DNA of 64,000 nt from Rhodanobacter sp. ANJX3 (GTDB lineage: Bacteria > Pseudomonadota > Gammaproteobacteria > Xanthomonadales > Rhodanobacteraceae), in the NCBI RefSeq assembly GCF_014200755.1, contig NZ_JACHCM010000004.1:62001-126000 (forward strand). Reading direction: 5' to 3'. This document shows positions 56,029 to 64,000 of the stretch, piece after piece; position 1 is the first letter of the stretch; every line of letters starts with the position of its first letter. The notes beneath the pieces are model-generated. The model worked only from the letters and a program-made list of their open reading frames with translations. It had not been told where the DNA came from and did not search any database. The translations under genes and the position numbers were made by a program.

Positions 56029-58224
56029 ATGGATGTCTCCTACCTGATCGACTCGCTCAACGACGCGCAGCGCGAAGCCGTCTGCGCCCCACCCGGCCAC
56101 TATCTGGTGCTGGCCGGCGCCGGCTCCGGCAAGACCCGCGTGCTCACCCACCGCATCGGCTGGCTGACCCAGGTCGAACGCGTGCCGCCATGGGCGATCC
56201 TCGCCGTCACGTTCACCAACAAGGCCGCCGGCGAGATGCGTGCGCGGCTGGATGCCTTGATTCCCGGCAGCACGCAGGGGCTGACCGTGGGCACCTTCCA
56301 CGGCATCGCCCATCGCCTGCTGCGTCGGCACTGGCGCGAAGCGGGGCTCACCGAAACCTTTCAGATCCTCGATTCGGACGATCAGCTGCGCCTGGTCAAA
56401 CGCGTGGTCGCCGGCCTCGGCCTGGACGACGCGCGCTTTCCGCCGCGTCAGGCCAGCTGGCAGATCAACAACTGGAAGGACGAAGGCAAGCGCCCGGAGA
56501 GCATCGAACACGGCAACCATCCGGTCACGCGCACCTTCGTGCAGATCTATCAGGCCTATGAAGACGCCTGCCGCCGCGCCGGGCTGGTCGACTTCGCCGA
56601 ACTGCTGCTGCGCGCGCACGAGCTGTGGTTGAAAAATCCCGCCGTGCTGGAGCACTACCAGCAGCGCTGGCGCTACCTGCTGATCGACGAATTCCAGGAC
56701 ACCAACACGCTGCAATACGCGTGGATTCGTGTACTCGCAGGAGCCACTGGCCAGGTGTTTGTCGTGGGCGACGACGACCAAGCGATCTACGGCTGGCGCG
56801 GCGCGAAAGTCGAAAACGTGCAGCAGTTTCTGAAGGATTTTCCCGGCGCCCGCACGATCAAGCTGGAGCAGAACTACCGTTCCACCTCCAACATCCTCAA
56901 GGCCGCCAACAGCGTCATCGCGCGCAACGGCGGACGCCTGGGCAAACAGCTGTGGACCGCAGGCGACGACGGGGAACGCATCGCTCTTTACGCCGCGTAC
57001 AACGAGCAGGACGAGGCGCGCTTCGTGATCGAGCGCATCCGCGAATACGTCGCGGAGCACGGCAGCGCGAAAGACTGCGCGATTCTCTATCGCTCCAACG
57101 CGCAGTCGCGCAACTTCGAAGAGCAGCTGATCCAGCGCGACATTCCCTACCGCGTCTACGGCGGCCAGCGCTTCTTCGAGCGCGCCGAGGTCAAGGACGC
57201 GCTGGCCTATCTGCGCCTTACCGCCAACCGGCACGACGACGCGGCGTTCGAACGCGCGGTCAACACGCCACCGCGCGGCATCGGCGATCGCACGCTCGAC
57301 GCCCTGCGCAAGCGCGCCCGCACCGACAACACCTCGATGTGGGAAACCGCGCTGACCGAACTGGCCGGCGCCAGCGAACTCGCCGGCCGCGCCAAGAATG
57401 CGGTGAAGGCGTTTCTGGCCATGATCGATGCGATGGCCAAAGCGTTTGCGGGCCTCGATAGCGATGCTGCGTTTACGCTTGCCGAACAGATCGACCACGC
57501 CATCACCCACACGGGCCTGCGCGACCACTACGAAAAGGACAGCCGCGGCAACGGCGAGGCGCGCGTGGAAAACCTCGACGAGCTGGTCAACGTCGCCAGC
57601 CGCTTCGAGCCCACGCAGGAAGATATCGACGCGGGGCTCAGCGAACTCTCCGCCTTCCTTTCACATGCCACGCTGGAGTCCGGCGAAAACCAGGGCGAAA
57701 AGTGGGACGACTGCGTACAGCTGATGACGCTGCACTCGGCCAAGGGCCTGGAGTTTCCCATCGTGTTTCTGGTCGGCATGGAAGAAGGCCTGTTCCCCAG
57801 CCAGCGTTCTGTCGACGACGAAGGTCGACTCGAAGAAGAGCGCCGGCTCGCCTACGTCGGCATCACCCGCGCGCGCGAAAAGCTGTTCGTCACGCATGCC
57901 GAATCGCGCCGCATGCACGGCACCGAAATGCTGGCGCGCCCGTCCCGCTTCCTCGGCGAAATACCCGCCGAGCTGGTCGACGAAGTGCGTCCGCGCGTGC
58001 AGGTCACCCGCCCCATCTACGCCGGCCGCTTCAATCAGCCGTCCGCGTCGTTGCAGGAGGAACTGCCGGTGAAACTCGGCCAGCGCGTCAGCCACCCCAG
58101 CTTCGGCGAAGGCGTGGTGATCAGCGCCGAAGGCAGCGGCGGCCACGCGCGACTGCAGGTGAATTTCGAAGGCGCCGGCAGCAAGTGGCTGGTGGCGTCG
58201 TATGCGAATCTGACGCCGCTATAG
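56029..58224 (+). CDS. uvrD: DNA helicase II
   Basis: Superfamily 1A 3'-5' helicase of nucleotide-excision and mismatch repair. All seven motifs are visible in order: LAGAGSGKTRVLTHR (I), VTFTNKAAGEM (Ia), LLIDEFQDTN (II), GDDDQAIYGWRGA (III), NYRSTSNIL (IV), LMTLHSAKGLEFP (V) and AYVGITRAREKLF (VI). The C-terminus ends with the Tudor-like RNA-polymerase-contacting segment (LGQRVSHPSFGEGVVI). I use ATG 56029 (MDVSYLID), as the in-frame ATG at 56020 overlaps the likely -10 box. Length 731 residues is normal. Confidence 0.97.
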   Translation: MDVSYLIDSLNDAQREAVCAPPGHYLVLAGAGSGKTRVLTHRIGWLTQVERVPPWAILAVTFTNKAAGEMRARLDALIPGSTQGLTVGTFHGIAHRLLRRHWREAGLTETFQILDSDDQLRLVKRVVAGLGLDDARFPPRQASWQINNWKDEGKRPESIEHGNHPVTRTFVQIYQAYEDACRRAGLVDFAELLLRAHELWLKNPAVLEHYQQRWRYLLIDEFQDTNTLQYAWIRVLAGATGQVFVVGDDDQAIYGWRGAKVENVQQFLKDFPGARTIKLEQNYRSTSNILKAANSVIARNGGRLGKQLWTAGDDGERIALYAAYNEQDEARFVIERIREYVAEHGSAKDCAILYRSNAQSRNFEEQLIQRDIPYRVYGGQRFFERAEVKDALAYLRLTANRHDDAAFERAVNTPPRGIGDRTLDALRKRARTDNTSMWETALTELAGASELAGRAKNAVKAFLAMIDAMAKAFAGLDSDAAFTLAEQIDHAITHTGLRDHYEKDSRGNGEARVENLDELVNVASRFEPTQEDIDAGLSELSAFLSHATLESGENQGEKWDDCVQLMTLHSAKGLEFPIVFLVGMEEGLFPSQRSVDDEGRLEEERRLAYVGITRAREKLFVTHAESRRMHGTEMLARPSRFLGEIPAELVDEVRPRVQVTRPIYAGRFNQPSASLQEELPVKLGQRVSHPSFGEGVVISAEGSGGHARLQVNFEGAGSKWLVASYANLTPL

Positions 58225-58426
58225 CTTGAGGTTGTCGGTTGACTCCTCTCTATATTTAATGCAGCGCCATTCGCCACACGGGGTTACACAGGCACCTTCG
58301 ATTGGCTTTTCCCTGGCTGGCGACGATGATCATTCTAGCGAAGACATGCATTTGTACTGCCCGCACACGTAGGCTTACTTGCTCAGACTGAAACATGCAG
58401 TCTCGCTTATCGCTCAAGTCGGGCAG

Positions 58427-60664
58427 TCAACGGTCCTGCGCAAACTCGATGGTCCCTCGGATACCAAGTTCAAGGTAACTATCAACGAGCCAGTGAATAC
58501 GTAGTGGCGTCCCCGCGTCCGCCATTGACTCCGTGCCCACGTCACGACCTGTGCCGTAATTGATCTGGATATGAGGGACTTTGGGGACGCCGACTACGGC
58601 TACGATCCGGCTTCCTGGCGCCAACATGCGGGCTGTCAAAGTCTGGCTCTGAAAATTGAGAGTGTGTGCTTGACCAGGCACGAGCAATTGTCGCCGAGTC
58701 CGATCTTGCATGAAGCTCACACGGCCGAGGTAAGAGGCCAAGTCGAGATAGCGACCGTCCGATTTCAACTCATAAAAATTGACTGACAGATCAAAGTCGC
58801 GCTTGTTGGCAATGATTTCGAATCGTCCTTTAAACAGACCGTCGATCTCCAACGACTTCTTAAACGGCTTTGTTTCGAACACCAGTGCGTTACGGGTGTC
58901 GGGCGCGCTCGTGGGAGGTTGAAAATCCACATCGCTGCGATTAGTGAAGTCAACAGCAAGTTCAGGTATTGCCTGGCTAGCCGGGGCGTGCCCAAACAAC
59001 AGCCGGTCAGCTTCTCGGTTTCCCGTGAGATAGAGGCGTACACGGCTGGCGGCCATGTCCGCGAGAGTCGACGTATGGCGCCACGTATTGGCACCCATCA
59101 CTTCGAAGTTGACTCGGTCGCTCAGGAGCGTCGGCAGCGGAAAGCCACGGAAAACGTGGTCAAACCACTCAAGGCGTAAATCCTGAAGGTCAATCAACGA
59201 TGCCTTGTCGACCACATAGCCATCGACCTTGGCGAGCACGCCGGTCTGCATGGCAATGTGGTGATAAGGGCCGATGATCATTCGATCGTCGGCGGCAGGC
59301 CGGTACTTGAGGTGCTCCTGAAAGTAATAGAGCGCACCAACCATGCCGCCGTCGTAATAACCCGTCTCTACGAATACCGGAATATCGATACTGGCGAACT
59401 CGAGACCGTAGGGTATCAGGCGTTGCCAATAGGCATCGTAGGCCGGGTGTTGCAACCAGGTATCGAAGATGGGATTGGGCTTGCCGTCGATCTTGTCGAG
59501 ATCACGATAAGGCCTGCCGCTCACGTACCATTTCTTTTCCAGCGTATCCCAGCGAGCCCGGTCATCGTAGGTGTTGTCATCCAAAGTCTTGATATCAGTC
59601 GTGTAGAACGGCCAAGGATAGATAAAGCTCTGAAACACATTGCCTTGCATCGGCGTGTCGATGCCAGGGGCGTTGGTGGCGTTGGTAGCGATCGCCTTCA
59701 GTGCTGGAGGATGATGTTTCGCAGCGGACCATTGAGTGAATCCGTTGTAGCTACCGCTGAACATGCCAACGCGGCCATCGCTCCAGTTCCGATGCGCGAG
59801 CCACTCGATCACAGTTGCCGCGTCGTCACCGTCATGCACGTAAGGGGTCACTGGTTGAGGACTTCGACCTTTGCCTCGCGTATAGGCGACCACCCCCGCA
59901 TAGCCATGGGCAGCCATCATTATCGCGTCACTCATGCTCCAATCGTCCCGGGCGTAAATCGTGAAATTCAACAGCGCGGTTAGTTTCGTCGTACCCGTAA
60001 CGCGGGGGCGCACGACAATGGCGGCGATTTTTGCGCCATCGGGCGTCGGGATCAAAACTTGGTCATCGATCAGATAGCGATGCCTGCCGTCCGCTTCGAG
60101 CAACGGCACCGACGCTGGCATGAGGTACGTCCATGCCATCAGCGCCTCATGGGCCGCTACGAAGTCCGCCGCCGATGGGCACTGCTCCAGCGCCATTCCC
60201 TGGCAAGCTTTTTTCTGCTTTGACTCCTCCGAGCGGAGCCTATCGAGGCCCTCGCCGTACCAGGGCAGGATGTCGGCCGCCTGGCTATCGGGAAGCGCTC
60301 CATACAGCTCTGAAAACGCGCGAGACAGCGCCTCGGATCGCCCCAACCCAGCCGCTTCATAAGCTTTGGATCGGGTATAGATCCGCCACGGCGTGACAGC
60401 AGGAACAAGCCTCGGCTCGTTCGAACGATAAGCGGCCTGAAGGCGATCCAGTGTCGACTCCGCATCAATGAAACGTCCGGCAGCAAGCTGAAGTCGGAAA
60501 CGTTTTGTCAGGTCGGCCGGGCTCCGTGCCGCCGCAAAGGTCGAGATCAACTCCGCCGCGACGTTCGGAATTTGAGATTGTTCGACCGAGACACTCTGTG
60601 CGCCTGCGGCGACCGCAGTCAACAGGCCCATGATCAATAAGGCCGACGAAGCGAGAACGTTCAT
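58427..60664 (-). CDS. CocE/NonD family hydrolase (S15-like) with N-terminal extension
   Basis: A 745-residue exported serine hydrolase. After a signal peptide (SSALLIMGLLTAVAAGAQS) come about 165 residues of helical sequence without recognised domain, then the S15 alpha/beta hydrolase: VLIPTPDGAKIAAIVVRP, nucleophile in GSYNG (Ser305), Asp in GYYDGG and His in GPYHH, and the PepX_C jelly-roll domain (YLTGNREADRLLF, SRIVAVVGVPKVPH). The family cleaves acyl esters or X-Pro dipeptides. Its GC content and codon choice are lower than the neighbours'. A LytTR regulator lies upstream on the same strand, 131 bp away. Confidence 0.88.
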   Translation of the reverse strand: MNVLASSALLIMGLLTAVAAGAQSVSVEQSQIPNVAAELISTFAAARSPADLTKRFRLQLAAGRFIDAESTLDRLQAAYRSNEPRLVPAVTPWRIYTRSKAYEAAGLGRSEALSRAFSELYGALPDSQAADILPWYGEGLDRLRSEESKQKKACQGMALEQCPSAADFVAAHEALMAWTYLMPASVPLLEADGRHRYLIDDQVLIPTPDGAKIAAIVVRPRVTGTTKLTALLNFTIYARDDWSMSDAIMMAAHGYAGVVAYTRGKGRSPQPVTPYVHDGDDAATVIEWLAHRNWSDGRVGMFSGSYNGFTQWSAAKHHPPALKAIATNATNAPGIDTPMQGNVFQSFIYPWPFYTTDIKTLDDNTYDDRARWDTLEKKWYVSGRPYRDLDKIDGKPNPIFDTWLQHPAYDAYWQRLIPYGLEFASIDIPVFVETGYYDGGMVGALYYFQEHLKYRPAADDRMIIGPYHHIAMQTGVLAKVDGYVVDKASLIDLQDLRLEWFDHVFRGFPLPTLLSDRVNFEVMGANTWRHTSTLADMAASRVRLYLTGNREADRLLFGHAPASQAIPELAVDFTNRSDVDFQPPTSAPDTRNALVFETKPFKKSLEIDGLFKGRFEIIANKRDFDLSVNFYELKSDGRYLDLASYLGRVSFMQDRTRRQLLVPGQAHTLNFQSQTLTARMLAPGSRIVAVVGVPKVPHIQINYGTGRDVGTESMADAGTPLRIHWLVDSYLELGIRGTIEFAQDR

Positions 60665-60795
60665 AAGATCCTTTCACCCCAACCCACTCAAAAGAACCGT
60701 GCACATCAAGCCACGCTCAGATCGCGGAATAATCCCGGGAAATGAAAGGATGCGGCGAAGAAATCGGCGAACGAACACTCGTGCGCGGCGAACGG

Positions 60796-61731
60796 TCAAA
60801 TAACGCGGTCGCGCAGCAACTTCGCGCCTGCCCGGCTGGTCGAAATCGTTTGGCCAGTTTCCATATGCAAGAGCAGGCGTCCTCCGCCGGCGGGTTCTGC
60901 TCGAACGACGCGATGAACGTTCACGATCCAGGAACGATGAACGCGAACGTACTTCGCCGGATCGAGTGACTTGGCAAATTCAGCAAGCGTCACGCGAACA
61001 AGGTGCTTGGTGGACAGTGTTCTCACTTCGGCGTAGTCGTCCGCGCCACCGATGCTCACGACGTTGTCTATATCGAGCGGCCTAAGCTCATCGCCGATTC
61101 GGACAAAGTAACGTGACAATGCCGTATCGGCTCTTGCTTCGGTATCCTCCCCTGAAACGACCGTTAACGGAGCAATCACAATGGCATCAGCTTGATCTGC
61201 GCCCATCATCACTTTGGGATCATCCGTCTCGGGCAATGACCGTGTGCCCTTAATTACTCCCCCGATCACCATCGCGTCGACGTACGGCGTGGCGGGCACC
61301 CCGTGTTGGCCCTGCAAATAGGACAAGGTCGCTATCAATGCATAGGTAGTGACATTCTCAAGCGACTGCCAAGCGGTTCCACTGATCGAGAAGGGTCGCA
61401 CCAGAAATCCAGTCGGACCCTCGCCGTCGAACAGGCCCAGAAGAACGATCAGCAACCCATACGACAGGGAAACGAATGCGGCGCATAGCAGAACATGGGC
61501 GGCCAGCTGGATCGCGCCGGGCTTCCCGAAAAGTTTCCGCAGAATAATGCGGCGCGCTATCGCTCCGAAAATTACTACAGGCACCGTATTAGCCGCTCCG
61601 CCCAGCAGGCTTCCACGCAGGTCGAGATGCAAGGCCAGCCGGATAGTCATCGAATAAGCCGCAAAGATGCCGGCAACCGCCAGCAGATCAAAAGTCCGCC
61701 GTCTCATCCACTTCCCCAGTACCATTCGCAA
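60796..61731 (-). CDS. Membrane-bound LytTR transcriptional regulator
   Basis: A 311-residue protein with about four membrane spans in residues 14-150 (LLAVAGIFAAYSMTIRLAL, AAHVLLCAAFVSLSYGLLIVL) and a C-terminal LytTR DNA-binding domain from about residue 205 (IDNVVSIGGADDYAEVR, KYVRVHRSWIVNVHRV). There is no receiver domain, so it is a one-component membrane sensor-regulator. The stretch between contains a soluble linker. It lies 131 bp upstream of the CocE/NonD hydrolase gene on the same strand, its likely target or operon partner. Confidence 0.88.
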   Translation of the reverse strand: MRMVLGKWMRRRTFDLLAVAGIFAAYSMTIRLALHLDLRGSLLGGAANTVPVVIFGAIARRIILRKLFGKPGAIQLAAHVLLCAAFVSLSYGLLIVLLGLFDGEGPTGFLVRPFSISGTAWQSLENVTTYALIATLSYLQGQHGVPATPYVDAMVIGGVIKGTRSLPETDDPKVMMGADQADAIVIAPLTVVSGEDTEARADTALSRYFVRIGDELRPLDIDNVVSIGGADDYAEVRTLSTKHLVRVTLAEFAKSLDPAKYVRVHRSWIVNVHRVVRAEPAGGGRLLLHMETGQTISTSRAGAKLLRDRVI

Positions 61732-61736
61732 GTTAA

Positions 61737-61898
61737 ACGCGGAGCGTGCAGGGTTACCCGGGCGGCTTCAAGACGGTGCTGTATGGACCGAGCCTGAAAC
61801 CCAAGGTGAAGCGTGTCCTAGATCTTGTGAAAACGTGCCAGCGTCAGGGCACTGCCATTGGGACTTGCTCGGCTCCCGCAGACACTTCGGCCATATGA
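61737..61898 (+). pseudogene. Possible transposase scrap
   Basis: A stop-to-stop frame of 53 codons without start reads VQGYPGGFKTVLYG and VKRVLDLVKTCQRQGTA. The GYPGGxxTV pattern recalls the N-terminal helix-turn-helix region of IS21/ISL3-type transposases. It directly abuts the start of the LytTR gene at the edge of the low-GC insert. The resemblance is weak and unverified. Confidence 0.25.
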
Positions 61899-62003
61899 TT
61901 GGACTGGCATGACCTAGCATTGTCACTGAGATCGAGACGGCTACCTGATATCAGCGCGAAAGCAGATGCTTTGCGATTCGAACCATACCGTCTCGACTCG
62001 CAT

Positions 62004-63257
62004 TTATTCCCGCAACCGCGGTACCCCAAGCTCGCTGCGCTCTTCGATCGTGATCGGACGCGTGTCGACGCTGCTGTTGGGATTCAGCGGCAGCGGGTCG
62101 GTAACCTCGCCGCGGGCGAAGGCCAACGCGTTGCGGTAGCAGCGGCTGGCCAGGGCGTCGTTGCCTTGGCCGGCGTGCAAATCGCCGAGGGCCTCCCACA
62201 CCGATGCGCTGGGCGCGAGGGCGAGGACGCGCTGCAAATAGGTTTGTGCCTTGCTCCACAGCTTGAGGCGCAGGCACATGCGGCCCAGCGTGAGCAGCAG
62301 GCTGGCGTCGTTGGGGTGACCGTCGAGCCAGCCTTCGGCGCGGCGCAGGCGGGCGTCGATGTCGTGGTTGCCGAGCGTGCCGTAGGTTTCGATCAGCAGC
62401 GGCGACCACTCGCGGCGCAAGGCCGACTCGACTTCGTCCATCGCCGGCAGGATCAGCCCGAAGCTCGCCGCGCGGCGAGCATAGGCGTCGATGATGGCGG
62501 GTACGCGGCGCTGCGCCTTGGGCAGCTGCGACCACAGCGTGTTGAGCGTGGCGCCATCGGGCGATGCACTGAGCGTGGCAACGAGTATTTTCGATTCCAG
62601 CGCGTTGTAGGCGCGCGTGCCGAAGGCACCGCTTTTCTGCAGCGGCTCCAGCGCCTGGCGCGCGCGGCGCAGATCGCCGCTGGCCAGCGCGGCCAGCGCG
62701 AGTTCGCGCCAACCGGCGGGCGTGAGGCTGCCGCTGTCCGACTCCGGCGCCAGCAAGGCCACCGCTTCGGCAAACTTGCCGTCGCGGCGCAGCGCGCGGG
62801 CGCGCAGCACGCGGGCGCCCTTGGGCGCGGACTGGGCGGCCTGATCGAGCGATTCGAACGCACGCGCGTATTCGCCCCGACGCGAGGAGGCCTCGGCCGA
62901 ACCCAGCAGAGCGGCGCCGCGCAAGCTGTCCAGACGCGAGGCACGATTCAGATCGCGCTCGGCGTCGCCGTGCCGGCCCTCGGCCAGCGCGATCAACCCA
63001 TCGTTCATGCGCTGACGGCTCACCCGCCGATGCCGCCGGGAGAACGCGCCGAACGGCCAGCGAATCAGCCACCACAGTGCGCTGAGCACGACCCAGAACA
63101 GCAGCAGCGTGAGGATCGCGGTGACCACGGTGCGTTCGGCGTACCAGCCATGCCACTGCACATAGACGTAGCCCGGATCATCGGCCGCCCAGTGCCAGCC
63201 GAACGCAACCAGCGCGGCGATCACCAGCAACAGCAATATCCAGCGCCACAGCTTCAT
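62004..63257 (-). CDS. hemY: HemY family TPR membrane protein
   Basis: A 417-residue protein of the HemY family (not the protoporphyrinogen oxidase also called HemY). Two N-terminal membrane spans (WILLLLVIAALVAFGWHW and AILTLLLFWVVLSALWWLI) and the motif DPGYVYVQWHGWYAERT are followed by TPR-like helices to the end. It is linked to haem synthesis by gene position and is thought to scaffold or regulate it. Its ATG overlaps the hemX stop by four bases. Confidence 0.93.
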   Translation of the reverse strand: MKLWRWILLLLVIAALVAFGWHWAADDPGYVYVQWHGWYAERTVVTAILTLLLFWVVLSALWWLIRWPFGAFSRRHRRVSRQRMNDGLIALAEGRHGDAERDLNRASRLDSLRGAALLGSAEASSRRGEYARAFESLDQAAQSAPKGARVLRARALRRDGKFAEAVALLAPESDSGSLTPAGWRELALAALASGDLRRARQALEPLQKSGAFGTRAYNALESKILVATLSASPDGATLNTLWSQLPKAQRRVPAIIDAYARRAASFGLILPAMDEVESALRREWSPLLIETYGTLGNHDIDARLRRAEGWLDGHPNDASLLLTLGRMCLRLKLWSKAQTYLQRVLALAPSASVWEALGDLHAGQGNDALASRCYRNALAFARGEVTDPLPLNPNSSVDTRPITIEERSELGVPRLRE

Positions 63258-64000
63258 AGCTTGACTCCGTTGCCCGGGGCTGCGCTGCTGCCCGACGGCG
63301 CCGGCACCGTGCCGGTCGCATCCGGTTTCAGCGCATGCAAGGTGCGCAGATTGCGCAGCTCGGTCAGCGCCGCGCCCAGATGCACGGGCGCGCTGGGCGG
63401 CAGCGCCGCACCGAGCTGTTTCAGGGTGACGCGCGCCTGCTGCACGTCGGGATTGCTGTCGTCGAACTGGCTCGACAGCGCCACGTCCACGCGCTGCAGC
63501 GCGGCGGCGTAGGCGTTGGCATCGTAGGCGAGCAGCGCGGTTTGTGCCTGCGCCAGATCGAGCGAGGCCAGCTCGCGGGCGAAACGCGCATCGGCGACAG
63601 CGAGTGGCGCGCCGTTGGAGCGCTGCACGCTGATCACGCTGGCCAGCGCCTGCTTGATTCGCTGCCAGACGGTTGGCGATTGATCGTTGCTGGTCGGGCT
63701 GTCCAGCGTCTTCAGCGGCAGCGTGGCGAGGTCGCCGCGCAGTTCGGTCAGCTGCTGCAGCGCGCTGGCCTGGCTGGCGGGCTGGCTCTTGACCAGCGCA
63801 TCGCGCTCGACGGTGATGCTTTGACGCAGGCCGGCAAACGTGGCGTCGTTGACGCCGGCCAGAGTCTGATCGGCCAGGGTGTAGGCCGCGACCGCACCCT
63901 GCGCGTCGTGGAACAGCGTGTAGCGCTCGCCGGCCATGCGCAGCAGCGATTCGGTTTCGTCCAGCAGGGTGGCGTCCTGGCCGGACAGGCTCTTTTGCGC
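63254..64000 (-). CDS. hemX: HemX-type uroporphyrinogen-III C-methyltransferase-like protein, partial
   Basis: The 3' part (248 codons) of a gene that begins beyond the right edge; the internal Met at 63937 is not the start. The sequence is a helical, Ala/Gln/Leu-rich periplasmic domain: ETESLLRMAGERYTLFHDA, LASLDLAQAQTALLAYDANA. This is the HemX family (PF04375), annotated as a methyltransferase but lacking its catalytic motifs; the membrane anchor would be in the missing part. It overlaps hemY by four bases and is usually preceded by hemC-hemD. Confidence 0.88.
   Translation of the reverse strand, partial: AQKSLSGQDATLLDETESLLRMAGERYTLFHDAQGAVAAYTLADQTLAGVNDATFAGLRQSITVERDALVKSQPASQASALQQLTELRGDLATLPLKTLDSPTSNDQSPTVWQRIKQALASVISVQRSNGAPLAVADARFARELASLDLAQAQTALLAYDANAYAAALQRVDVALSSQFDDSNPDVQQARVTLKQLGAALPPSAPVHLGAALTELRNLRTLHALKPDATGTVPAPSGSSAAPGNGVKL

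Overview
The window is chromosomal DNA of high GC content from a gammaproteobacterium. Gene content and order point to Xanthomonadales (Lysobacterales), most likely the Rhodanobacteraceae (Dyella/Rhodanobacter-like). The supporting blocks are accB-accC-prmA-DUF3426-fis-purH, a DUF2782 gene divergent from polA, polA-(sRNA)-small membrane protein-uvrD, hemX-hemY, and a PPi-dependent phosphofructokinase of the Xanthomonas kind. The placement is inferred from protein families and synteny, not from rRNA. There is no rRNA, tRNA, CRISPR array or intact mobile element.

Layout. 1-2488: end of an unknown gene, rubredoxin, and the overlapping thiE-hemL pair (thiamine, tetrapyrrole). 2545-8046: a minus-strand run adk-mpl-LON domain protein-SDR-argD-gloA. 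8263-15771: PPi-centred metabolism (PPi-dependent phosphofructokinase, K+-independent H+-pyrophosphatase, soluble pyrophosphatase) with a secreted prolyl oligopeptidase and a prolyl-4-hydroxylase-like oxygenase between. 15906-21177: zinc-type alcohol dehydrogenase, ferritin-like protein, a 507-bp gene-free stretch, a TetR regulator, a Pcm-like methyltransferase and tolC. 21254-28897: a lipopolysaccharide core/lipid A cluster (waaA, an LpxL-type acyltransferase, a polysaccharide deacetylase, three glycosyltransferases and an O-antigen ligase). 28952-36666: zinc-finger protein, YceI, nitroreductase, ELM1-like protein, glnE and an LTA-synthase-type phosphotransferase. 36872-39063: groES-groEL with a perfect CIRCE operator over the promoter. 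39372-49093: dsbD-tlpA (periplasmic disulfide reduction), aroQ, accBC (fatty-acid initiation), prmA, fis and purH. 49126-52478: a transporter with a divergent LysR regulator, a glutathione transferase and a DUF2782 protein. 52569-58224: polA, a candidate sX13-type small RNA, a small membrane protein and uvrD. 58427-61898: a lower-GC insert with a CocE/NonD hydrolase, a membrane LytTR regulator and a possible transposase scrap. 62004-64000: hemY and the end of hemX.

Most genes are ordinary core functions. The strongest leads are: (1) a compact three-stem RNA with C-rich single-stranded segments and an intrinsic terminator downstream of polA, where I recall the Xanthomonas sRNA sX13 being encoded; (2) a GGGGAACG-type short repeat that lies in frame inside polA and also brackets the fis-purH interval; (3) a dyad centred on the purH -10 box; (4) the low-GC hydrolase/LytTR insert; (5) two genes (lpxL-like and uvrD) whose TACAAT box sits exactly 7 nt before the ATG, suggesting leaderless mRNAs; and (6) a DsbD with a duplicated N-terminal alpha domain.
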